This document shows positions 42,857 through 49,829 of a DNA stretch of 64,000 bases, piece by piece. Numbering within the stretch: position 1 is the stretch's first letter; the number at the start of each line of letters is the position of its first letter. The notes below the pieces were generated by a model. That model was not told the origin of the DNA. It saw nothing but the letters and a program-made list of their open reading frames with translations, and made no database searches. The translations under genes and the position numbers were made by a program. The stretch comes from Christensenella sp964438705 (GTDB taxonomy: Bacteria; Bacillota; Clostridia; Christensenellales; Christensenellaceae): assembly GCA_964438705.1 (NCBI GenBank), contig CAYTKQ010000006.1:76791-140790 (forward strand), written 5' to 3'.

Positions 42857-43918
42857 ATGAGCAAAAAGATCGTTTTGACGGGCGGCGGCAGCGCCGGGCA
42901 CGTCACCCCCAATCTTGCCCTCGTCCCGGGACTTCGGGAAAAAGGAATCGAGGTGCATTACATCGGTACGGCGGACGGCATCGAGCATCAGCTTGTGCAC
43001 GATATCCCCTATCACACGATCGAGGCTGGCAAAATGCGCCGTTACATGAGCGCAAAAAATGTAAGCGACATCTTCAAGATCATCAAGGGCTACGGTCAGG
43101 CAAAAAAAATACTGCGGGAATTAAGGCCCGACCTCGTGTTTGCGAAGGGCGGTTTTGTTTCCGTGCCCGTGGCGTGGGCGGCGGCAAAGCTGCGCATCCC
43201 CGTCATTTTGCACGAAAGCGACTACACGCCCGGCCTTGCGAACCGGTTGTGTACCAAAAAGGCACAAAAAATCTGCCTTTCGTTCGATACAGGGGCGGCG
43301 CATGACGGTAAGGGTATCCTGACCGGATCACCCATCCGCGCCGATCTTTTGACGGGCGATAAACAGACCGGGCTTGAAAAACTCGGGTTTAGCGGCGAGA
43401 AGCCCGTGTTATTAATAATGGGAGGATCACTTGGCGCACAGGCAATCAACGATGCTGTCGACGCAGCGATCGGCGAGCTTACGAAGCGTTATGACATTGT
43501 CCATCTTCGCGGAAAGGACAAGCTGAACCCCTCGCTTAATGCGCATCTTGGCTATCGGCAGTTCGAATATGTAGAGGATGGCTTAAACGATATATTTGCC
43601 GCCGCCGATTTTGCGCTTTCACGTTCAGGCGCAAATGCCATTTTTGAGTTTCTTGCGCTGAAGCTTCCCGCGCTCCTCGTGCCGCTTCCCCTCTCCGCGA
43701 GCCGCGGAGACCAAATTTTGAACGCGAATTATTTTGCGAAACGCGGCTATGCCAAGGTGCTCGAACAGGAACAACTGAACCGTGACACGCTTCTTGACGC
43801 ACTTGAAGAGCTTGCGGCGCACCGACAGGAATATGTGCTTAACATGGCGCAAAGCACGGAGGCGGACGGAACGGGCAATGTCCTCAATATCATTTTAGAA
43901 AGCATTGGAGTCGTATGA
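42857..43918 (+). CDS. murG: UDP-GlcNAc:lipid I N-acetylglucosaminyltransferase MurG
   Basis: 353 residues, full length. GGGSAGHVTPNLAL (about 9-22, donor/lipid loop), HESDYTPGLANR (about 123) and LSRSGANAIFEFLALKLPALLVPLPLS beginning near 257 carry the MurG signatures. Adds GlcNAc to lipid I to give lipid II on the inner membrane face. Outside a dcw cluster here; its stop overlaps the start of the methyltransferase gene (ATGA). Confidence 0.95.
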   Translation: MSKKIVLTGGGSAGHVTPNLALVPGLREKGIEVHYIGTADGIEHQLVHDIPYHTIEAGKMRRYMSAKNVSDIFKIIKGYGQAKKILRELRPDLVFAKGGFVSVPVAWAAAKLRIPVILHESDYTPGLANRLCTKKAQKICLSFDTGAAHDGKGILTGSPIRADLLTGDKQTGLEKLGFSGEKPVLLIMGGSLGAQAINDAVDAAIGELTKRYDIVHLRGKDKLNPSLNAHLGYRQFEYVEDGLNDIFAAADFALSRSGANAIFEFLALKLPALLVPLPLSASRGDQILNANYFAKRGYAKVLEQEQLNRDTLLDALEELAAHRQEYVLNMAQSTEADGTGNVLNIILESIGVV

Positions 43919-45390
43919 ACATTCAGAATTTTGTTGAAACCTACCACGAACTTCCTGCGGCGGAACGCAAGGAAGGCATTTCCTATATTCTCAAGGAAGG
44001 AAAACTGCAAACCGTTTTCAATCAGGTCAAGGGCGCGAACACGCGCGCGGCGCTTCGCGTGATCGCGGATATGGACGGACGCGCAACTGATTTCGCAAGG
44101 GAGAACATCAGCGTTCTTTTGAAGCTGCTGCGCGCGGACGACCCGAAGGTGCGCATGCACGCGGCTCAGATCGTCGGGAACACCTGCGCGGGTGAATATC
44201 TGGATGAGCTCATTGATGCGATCATGCACGAGCAGACGATGTTTGCGCTTTCTTCTTATCTGCTTGCGATTGGAAACGCGAAAAATGATCGTGCAAAACG
44301 GTTTCTGGACGCTTACCAGCTGCGCAGCGATTTGGAAAAACACCGGCTGGAGGAAAAAGCGGCGCTCGACAAGGCGCTTTCCGGCTTTGTGATCCGCAAA
44401 AAGGCGAAGGTGCGCATCCTTCCGAAGGATATTGTGCTGCTTGCCTCCCCCAACCCGAACGTGACCTATGCGCAATGCGCGGATGCGGGCCTTGTTCCCA
44501 AAAAGTTTGGCAAATACATTGCCGTTTCCGGGCTTGCGGATTTTTATGACATTTACCAGCTTCGGACCTACACAGACGCGTACATCTATCTCGGCGTTTC
44601 CCCCGTTGACGAACTGCCAGCGTTTCTTGCCCAGCGTGAACGCGCGATCATGCAGCGGACGGGCGTTTCGGGCTATCGTCTCGAGGTGCGCAGCGTTTCT
44701 CACGAGGTGCGGCTCGACATCATCAAAAAATGCGTCGCCGCCATGGGCGAACTCATCAACACGCCTTCCTCCTATTCCATCGAGATATTGCTCGAGATGC
44801 AGGACGACGACAAGGTGCAGGTGCTCTTGAACCCACTGACGGACGAACGGTTTGCGTACCGCAAAAAGGCGATTTCCGCAAGCATCAATCCGGGCGTGGC
44901 GGCAAGCGTATGCGCGTACGCAAGCGAGTTTTTCAACCCCGATGCGCGCGTGCTCGACAATTTCTGCGGAAGCGGAACGATGCTTTATGAGCGCGGGTTT
45001 TATCCTCACCATTCGCTGACGGGCGCGGACATCAACATGGGCGCGGTGGAGGCGGCGAAGGAAAACAGCCGCTATGCGCATGTACACCCGCAGTTCCACT
45101 ACATTGATTGTTTGAAATTTACCGCAAAAAAATACGATGAGATCATCGTTAATATGCCGTTTGGTTTGCGCGTCGGGAACCACGCCAAAAACGAACGATT
45201 GTATAAATCCTATTTTACCATCCTGCCCGATATCTTGACCCCGAACGGACTCGCCGTATTATATACGCATGAAAAAGACCTGACGGAGCGTCTTGTGAAG
45301 GCCAGCGGACAGTTTGACATCTTGAAGCGCGCAACGTTTGACGCGGGCGGCCTTTATCCGGCGGTGTATGTGCTGCGGAAGAAGAAATAG
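43915..45390 (+). CDS. SAM-dependent methyltransferase with helical-repeat N-terminus (probable RNA N2-methyltransferase)
   Basis: 491 residues. Residues about 1-150 are alpha-helical with HEAT-like repeats (ADDPKVRMHAAQIVGNTCAG). The C-terminal half holds a class I methyltransferase: DNFCGSGTMLYE (about 345, SAM loop) and the catalytic-type motif IIVNMPFGLR (about 408, an NPPF/Y variant as in Trm14/TrmN/RlmL-type guanine N2-methyltransferases). Substrate tRNA or rRNA is inferred from family. Cotranscribed with murG by ATGA overlap, without obvious functional link. Confidence 0.8.
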   Translation: MNIQNFVETYHELPAAERKEGISYILKEGKLQTVFNQVKGANTRAALRVIADMDGRATDFARENISVLLKLLRADDPKVRMHAAQIVGNTCAGEYLDELIDAIMHEQTMFALSSYLLAIGNAKNDRAKRFLDAYQLRSDLEKHRLEEKAALDKALSGFVIRKKAKVRILPKDIVLLASPNPNVTYAQCADAGLVPKKFGKYIAVSGLADFYDIYQLRTYTDAYIYLGVSPVDELPAFLAQRERAIMQRTGVSGYRLEVRSVSHEVRLDIIKKCVAAMGELINTPSSYSIEILLEMQDDDKVQVLLNPLTDERFAYRKKAISASINPGVAASVCAYASEFFNPDARVLDNFCGSGTMLYERGFYPHHSLTGADINMGAVEAAKENSRYAHVHPQFHYIDCLKFTAKKYDEIIVNMPFGLRVGNHAKNERLYKSYFTILPDILTPNGLAVLYTHEKDLTERLVKASGQFDILKRATFDAGGLYPAVYVLRKKK

Positions 45391-45401
45391 GATTGCTTTT
45401 C

Positions 45402-45427
45402 AAACGCCTCTTACGGGGCGTTTTTTA
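45402..45427 (+). terminator. Terminator of the murG operon
   Basis: AAACGCC (45402-45408) pairs with GGCGTTT (45417-45423), followed by T-run. Confidence 0.75.
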
Positions 45428-45435
45428 TTTGTGTC

Positions 45436-45485
45436 TTGACAATATATCGGTATTCGATATATAATTATATCGACGACCGATATAT
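45436..45485 (+). promoter_or_regulatory. PadR-type promoter with nested palindromic operator
   Basis: TTGACA (45436-45441), 18-base spacer, TATAAT (45460-45465). A perfect 20-base palindrome TCGATATA-taat-TATATCGA (45454-45473) sits on the -10, enclosed by a second perfect pair ATATATCGGT (45442-45451) and ACCGATATAT (45476-45485). Fits PadR autoregulation. Confidence 0.85.
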
Positions 45486-45498
45486 GGAGGTGAATCGG

Positions 45499-45840
45499 AT
45501 GACCATCGACAGAAGTTTGATTTCAGGCAGCACGACGCTGCTGATTTTGAAATTGCTTGAAGAAAAGGATATGTATGGATATGAGATGATCGAAGCGCTC
45601 TCGGCAAAGTCGCAGAACGTATTTTCGTTGAAGGCCGGAACGCTCTATCCCCTGCTGCATGATTTGGAATTAAAGGGTGCTTTGCGCGTTTATGACAGCA
45701 ACGCAAACGGACGGACGCGCAAGTATTACAGCCTGACGACCGAAGGACGGCGAATGCTTGCAAAACGCGAACACGAATGGGATGCGTTTTCTTCTGCCGT
45801 GACGCACATTCTGAAGGGAGGTGCGCATTGTGAGGCGTGA
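45499..45840 (+). CDS. PadR-family transcriptional regulator
   Basis: 113 residues, winged HTH: LISGSTTLLILKLLEEKDMYGYEMIEAL, then FSLKAGTLYPLLHDLELKGAL, then RKYYSLTTEGRRML. Strong GGAGG 8 bases upstream of the ATG. It overlaps the next gene by 11 bases and has a nested palindrome at its promoter, so it should repress its own operon. PadR/HAAS-protein pairs are a recurrent unit in Bacillota in which the HAAS domain is thought to talk to the PadR regulator. Confidence 0.93.
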   Translation: MTIDRSLISGSTTLLILKLLEEKDMYGYEMIEALSAKSQNVFSLKAGTLYPLLHDLELKGALRVYDSNANGRTRKYYSLTTEGRRMLAKREHEWDAFSSAVTHILKGGAHCEA

Positions 45841-47077
45841 AATATTGGACTATTTGAGCAAGGTATGCGACCAAATCCGCTGGAAAAAGGCGCATGAAAC
45901 CGTCAAAGACGAGCTTGCCGCACACATTGAGGATCAACGCGACGCGCTGATGCGCGAGGGGCTCGGCGCGGAAGCCGCCACGCGGAGTGCGGTTCGTGAA
46001 ATGGGCGATCCCGTCTCCGTTGGTACGCTGCTCGACCACACCTATCGTCCGCGCATGGATTGGAGAATGGCGGCGGCGATGCTTGCGATCATCCTTGGTG
46101 TTTCAGTTCTCGAAATATTGTTCAACTCCGGCTTTGGTGATTGGATCATCACTCCGCTGATTGGATGTTGCTGCTTTGCCGCCGCGTTGTTTCTCGATTT
46201 TACATATTACGCAAAAATTTCCATCCCACTTTTTATTGTGATCGCAGGGATCACGGTATCGCATTTGGCAGGATTTGGGAGAGTCACAGCTGCTTTCTTG
46301 CCTGTCGCCTTTGCCGGCCTCCTGTTTTTTCTGCGCGAAAAAAGCTATATCCCATGCATCGCCGTCGGCGTGCTGTGGGTGTTGCTTGCCGCCTTCCACC
46401 GGGTGGATGACCTTTTCATCCTGCCCTGCGTATTCGTGACGCTTGCCGTGCTCGCCTTTGGCATACACTGCGGCTTTTTTTCTATTAGAAAGCGCATGGC
46501 CTACCTAATCCTCGCGGCAGTAGCCGCTGCCGCCATAATCGTATGGATCGCCTATTTGCGCTCACTTTATGAATTTGCTATGCAAAGCGGCATACCTGAA
46601 ACCGTACATGAACAGATTGCCTCAAAAATTTGGTCTGGCGTCGCATTCTTCGGGCCGGGAACAACCAGCGGACCAGTCTGGACCGAGGCCTCACCGGAGT
46701 TCTTGGTTTCCCTGCGCAGCGACCTGCTGATTTTGCTGATCGCGCAGGAATTCGGCGTTCTCGCCGCCATTGGCCTAATTTGCGCTTACGTCGCTTTTTT
46801 CATCTTTTTATACAAGCGCTGCATGCGCCAGCGGAGTATGCTCGGCAGGCTCGTTTCGTTTGCGGCGATCACCACGCTTGCCGCTTTCTTTCTGCTCAAT
46901 TTACTGATCTGCTTCATCCCGCCGCTAACAATCGTTTTCGGTTATGCGGCTCTTCCCTTTATATATACGAATGTTTTTTATATTTTAACCCAAATTCCTC
47001 TACTCGGCGTGATCCTCTCCACATTGCGCATCGGACATATTGTGCAGGATGACAAACTCAAAGCAATCGCCCGATAA
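45830..47077 (+). CDS. HAAS-domain membrane protein with SEDS (FtsW/RodA-like) core
   Basis: 415 residues from a GTG start 8 bases after GGAGG, inside the end of padR. Residues 1-75 form the HAAS/DUF1700-type helical domain (REILDYLSKVCDQIRWKKAH, EGLGAEAATRSAVREMGDP). The rest has about ten membrane helices; SLRSDLLILLIAQEFGVLAA (about 295-315) matches the SEDS HTDFIFAVIGEEFG region including the Asp, and the last helices fit the FtsW C-terminus. A cell-wall glycosyltransferase-like function is inferred; the sequence is divergent (AQE for GEE), so activity is uncertain. Confidence 0.75.
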   Translation: MRREILDYLSKVCDQIRWKKAHETVKDELAAHIEDQRDALMREGLGAEAATRSAVREMGDPVSVGTLLDHTYRPRMDWRMAAAMLAIILGVSVLEILFNSGFGDWIITPLIGCCCFAAALFLDFTYYAKISIPLFIVIAGITVSHLAGFGRVTAAFLPVAFAGLLFFLREKSYIPCIAVGVLWVLLAAFHRVDDLFILPCVFVTLAVLAFGIHCGFFSIRKRMAYLILAAVAAAAIIVWIAYLRSLYEFAMQSGIPETVHEQIASKIWSGVAFFGPGTTSGPVWTEASPEFLVSLRSDLLILLIAQEFGVLAAIGLICAYVAFFIFLYKRCMRQRSMLGRLVSFAAITTLAAFFLLNLLICFIPPLTIVFGYAALPFIYTNVFYILTQIPLLGVILSTLRIGHIVQDDKLKAIAR

Positions 47078-47087
47078 AGGGGCATCA

Positions 47088-47118
47088 AAAAATGGCTGCG
47101 CTTGCAGCCATTTTTTGT
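47088..47118. terminator. Bidirectional terminator
   Basis: 12-bp perfect stem (47088-47099 with 47104-47115), 4-base loop, T-run; between convergent HAAS-SEDS and MFS genes. Confidence 0.85.
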
Positions 47119-48378
47119 TTACTTCGTTTCCGTGGCCCGCGCCGCTTTTGGTTCCCCCGCCTTGCGCATGGCAAGCACGCCCGCAAGCATGACTGCCGGA
47201 AATATGACGGCGACAAACAGCCCCGCCTTCAAGCCGAGCTGATCGGGCGTTAAACCGCCAAGGCCTGTGAGCAGTCCGGGCGCGGCCTCCACCGCGCCGG
47301 AGACCATTCCCATGACCCACGGACCGACCGAGCATCCAAAGTCCCCGAAGATGGCAAGGATGCCGAACATAGCCGTGCCGCCCGCTGCGAAATGCGATGC
47401 GGAATAGCTGACCACGCCCGGCCACATGATGCTGACTGCAAACCCGCACAATGCAAGACCTATGAGAGACATCGCCGGATTGCCGGAGAGGGCCGCCATC
47501 AGATAGGAAAGCATGCACAGCACCGAGCTGACGGCAAGCGCCAGCGTCAGATTTATTTTTTTGCCGAATATTCCATAGATCGTACGCCCGACCCCCATCA
47601 GCGCCGCAAACAGGCACGGCCCCAGCAGATCGCCCATCACCTTGGACACGCCCACCGCCTTTTCCGCGAACAGCGACGCCCACTGTGCCATGGTAAGCTC
47701 TGCCGCACCCGCGCACAGCATCAGCACCATCGCGATGATGAACACCTTTGAGGCGAGCATCTTTTTGATGGGTATCTTTTCGTGCTCCGCCACCGGTGGC
47801 ATGATGGGCACCTTCGCAAAACGAAACGCGTTATAGATGGGCAGCGCCGCCCAAGCGACGGGCAGCAGCACCCACAGCCCCTGCCCGATCCACCCGAGCA
47901 CCAGCGTGGTCAGCAGCACGACAAGCACCTGCCCCCAGCAATAAAAAGAATGCAGAAGGCTCATGGCGGACGCCTTATCATCACCCAGGATCGCGTCTAC
48001 GATGGGATTGATCATCACCTCGATGATCCCTCCTCCCATTGCGTACAGAACCACAGCGATCACCATGCCCGCGAACGGGATACTCATGACATTGGGCAGC
48101 ACACTCAGCGCGACAAGCCCTGCTGCGCACAGGATATGCGCAAGCACGACAAGCCTGCGGTAGCCGATTCGTTCCGCAAATTTCACCACGATCACATCCA
48201 CCACAAGCTGTGTACCGAAGTTCAATAAAATCAAGTTGCCGATCATTTCAAATGACAATGAAAACTGCGTCTGAAAAATGATGAAAAGAAGGGGCGCAAG
48301 ATTATTGACAATCGCCTGCGTCACATAGCCCCGATAACATGCAAAAATCGTTTTTTTGAAAGGATTCGCTTTCCCCAT
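47119..48378 (-). CDS. MFS transporter
   Basis: 419 residues, 12 membrane helices. Start ATG (MGKANPFKK) with GGGGGAG upstream. The layout (ATIVNNLAPLLFIIFQTQF-like helix 1, GGGIIEVMINPIVDAILGDDKA in helix 4 region, HSFYCWGQ) resembles FucP-like sugar/unknown-substrate permeases of Clostridia. Substrate unknown. No linked metabolic genes. Confidence 0.82.
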   Translation of the reverse strand: MGKANPFKKTIFACYRGYVTQAIVNNLAPLLFIIFQTQFSLSFEMIGNLILLNFGTQLVVDVIVVKFAERIGYRRLVVLAHILCAAGLVALSVLPNVMSIPFAGMVIAVVLYAMGGGIIEVMINPIVDAILGDDKASAMSLLHSFYCWGQVLVVLLTTLVLGWIGQGLWVLLPVAWAALPIYNAFRFAKVPIMPPVAEHEKIPIKKMLASKVFIIAMVLMLCAGAAELTMAQWASLFAEKAVGVSKVMGDLLGPCLFAALMGVGRTIYGIFGKKINLTLALAVSSVLCMLSYLMAALSGNPAMSLIGLALCGFAVSIMWPGVVSYSASHFAAGGTAMFGILAIFGDFGCSVGPWVMGMVSGAVEAAPGLLTGLGGLTPDQLGLKAGLFVAVIFPAVMLAGVLAMRKAGEPKAARATETK

Positions 48379-48478
48379 AGATGCTCCCCCGTTACAATAG
48401 CCGTCAGCCTTCATTGTACGGGAAAGCGGTGAAAACGTAAAGGAGAATCTTTATTCGATGTGAAACCGCACGCGCGGA

Positions 48479-48526
48479 TCATGCGGCGGTCTGTTTCGCT
48501 TTTTCCCTAAGGACTTCTAATTTCAT
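48479..48526 (-). pseudogene. 15-codon reading frame coupled to bioY, possible gene remnant
   Basis: ATG overlaps the bioY stop by four bases (ATGA) with GGGTGG upstream, then 15 codons (MKLEVLREKAKQTAA) and a stop. This is the junction expected for a following operon gene, but the frame ends at once. It may be the broken start of a lost biotin-related gene or a true micropeptide; I cannot tell. Confidence 0.3.
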
Positions 48527-49095
48527 ATGCCACCCTTTTTGAGAACCGGAATCGTTCGCTTTGCGATCCACGACGCGAGAAGACAACGCAGAACATCTGC
48601 GGGCAGAACCATGATGACGCACGATAGGAGTGCCGCCCATATGCCGATGGGCGTGTTGAGCGCGTAATTCATGATAAAGTAAAAATAGGTGACGCCGATG
48701 GCATAGACGGGGATCATGCCGAGCATACCCGTCAGAAAAAGCGTTCCAATCGTGTACTTTTTCAGCTTTTGCGTACGCTGGCCCACCACGAACGCGCACA
48801 CAGCAAACCCGATCAGAAAACCGAAGGTGGGTTTCAAAACATACATGATCCCGCCGCCCTCCGTAAAGACCGGAATGCCCGCGAGGCCGATGGCAATATA
48901 CACCAGCATGGATATCGGCCCATATTTCGGGCCGAGCAAAAAGCCTGCGAGCAGTACAAAAAAACCTTGAAATGTAATGGGCACATAGGGAATGGGTATC
49001 CTGATGAACGCGCCGATGGCAATCAGGGCCGCGAACAGCGCGCACAATATGATCGTTCTTGTCGTCGTCTTTTTTTGCGTAGAAACAGTTTCCAT
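48523..49095 (-). CDS. bioY: Biotin transporter BioY (ECF S component)
   Basis: 190 residues, six membrane helices. IPIPYVPITFQGFFVLLAG (about 31) and GPISMLVYIAIGLAGIPVF are BioY hallmarks. Binds biotin in the membrane and works alone or with the EcfAAT module, which is not in the window. Start ATG (METVSTQ) with GGGGGA. A BirA box lies upstream, so expression is repressed when biotin is plentiful. Confidence 0.93.
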   Translation of the reverse strand: METVSTQKKTTTRTIILCALFAALIAIGAFIRIPIPYVPITFQGFFVLLAGFLLGPKYGPISMLVYIAIGLAGIPVFTEGGGIMYVLKPTFGFLIGFAVCAFVVGQRTQKLKKYTIGTLFLTGMLGMIPVYAIGVTYFYFIMNYALNTPIGIWAALLSCVIMVLPADVLRCLLASWIAKRTIPVLKKGGI

Positions 49096-49140
49096 GATAT
49101 TCCCCCTAACTTGAATGAGTATAACATGACGCATGCCATT

Positions 49141-49172
49141 TTGTAAACTATTTTTATTAATTTAGTTTACAA
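49141..49172. promoter_or_regulatory. BirA box upstream of bioY
   Basis: TTGTAAAC (49141-49148), 16-base spacer, GTTTACAA (49165-49172), a perfect inverted repeat that matches the Gram-positive BirA operator and stands 46 bases before bioY. It also lies about 60 bases before hicA, read in the other direction. Confidence 0.85.
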
Positions 49173-49233
49173 TAATATTGTTTATGGCCTGATGAAAAAG
49201 CGTATCATAGAAGAAAGCTATGGAGGGAAACGG

Positions 49234-49419
49234 ATGCGTGTGAGCGAGTTGACAAGAAAACTGACCCACAGCGGTGTTGTGCTGAAGCGCGAGGGCGGAA
49301 GGCACGATCTTTACTACAGCCCCATCACCCAAAAAACATTCCCGGTTTCCCGGCACAAAACGGAAGAGCTCCCGCAGGGCACGCTCGAAGCAATTTTACG
49401 TCAGGCGGGGATTTCATAA
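49234..49419 (+). CDS. hicA: HicA-family mRNA interferase toxin
   Basis: 61 residues, dsRBD-like HicA fold with the catalytic His in EGGRHDLYYSP (about residue 24). Cuts mRNA when freed from HicB. Start ATG (MRVSELTRKL) with GGAGGG upstream; upstream codons in frame are not needed. The antitoxin gene follows 11 bases downstream. Confidence 0.85.
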   Translation: MRVSELTRKLTHSGVVLKREGGRHDLYYSPITQKTFPVSRHKTEELPQGTLEAILRQAGIS

Positions 49420-49430
49420 GGAGGCGCAAT

Positions 49431-49739
49431 ATGGCAAGATATACTTATCCGGCGATTTTTGCGGAAGACGACGGCGCATACACCGTCTGCTTCCCCGATT
49501 TTGAGAGCTGTATTTCGTGCGGCGGCACGCTCGAGACGGCCTATGAGATGGCCGCAGATGCGCTGGCGTTGTTCTTATATGACTTGGAGCAAGAGGATGC
49601 GGACATCCCTGCCCCCACGCCGCTCAACGAAGTCGTTTGCCACGGCGCTTCCCACGTGCGGTTTGTGGAGGCCGATACGGCGGCATACGAACAGGAGCAC
49701 TGCCATTGCAGGGAAAACCGTTGCGGGCGCAGGGGTTGA
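49431..49739 (+). CDS. hicB: HicB-family antitoxin, C-terminal domain missing
   Basis: 102 residues. Residues 1-75 are the HicB partial RNase H fold (YPAIFAEDDGAYTVCFPDFE, AYEMAADALALFLYDLEQED). Most HicB proteins then continue with an RHH or HTH DNA-binding domain; here the frame drifts into HCHCRENRCGRRG and stops. The +2 frame reads AGKTV where KKTV is usual, which suggests a frameshift followed by replacement with repeat DNA (49751-49803). Neutralising HicA may persist, autoregulation probably not. AAGGAGG precedes the ATG. Confidence 0.8.
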   Translation: MARYTYPAIFAEDDGAYTVCFPDFESCISCGGTLETAYEMAADALALFLYDLEQEDADIPAPTPLNEVVCHGASHVRFVEADTAAYEQEHCHCRENRCGRRG

Positions 49740-49750
49740 GCACACAGTAA

Positions 49751-49803
49751 GTCGTTTTGCCGCAAGGCAAAATGACGGTTGCGGCTTTATCGACAGTCTG
49801 AAA
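49751..49803 (+). repeat. Dispersed repeat unit, copy 2 (hairpin plus conserved tail)
   Basis: GTCGTTTTGCC-gcaa-GGCAAAATGAC (49751-49776) forms an 11-bp stem with a GNRA-type loop; it is followed by the 23-base tail (49781-49803) shared with 19941-19963. Confidence 0.6.
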
Positions 49804-49829
49804 AAAGGCGCATAACGCGCCTTTTTAGG
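49802..49829. terminator. Bidirectional terminator between hicB and uvrA
   Basis: 10-bp perfect stem (49802-49811 with 49817-49826), loop ATAAC, A/T runs at the ends. Confidence 0.8.

Noticed and set aside
43747..45183. 478-codon open frame on the minus strand
   Set aside because: Antisense to the end of murG and the methyltransferase gene, both with clear motifs.
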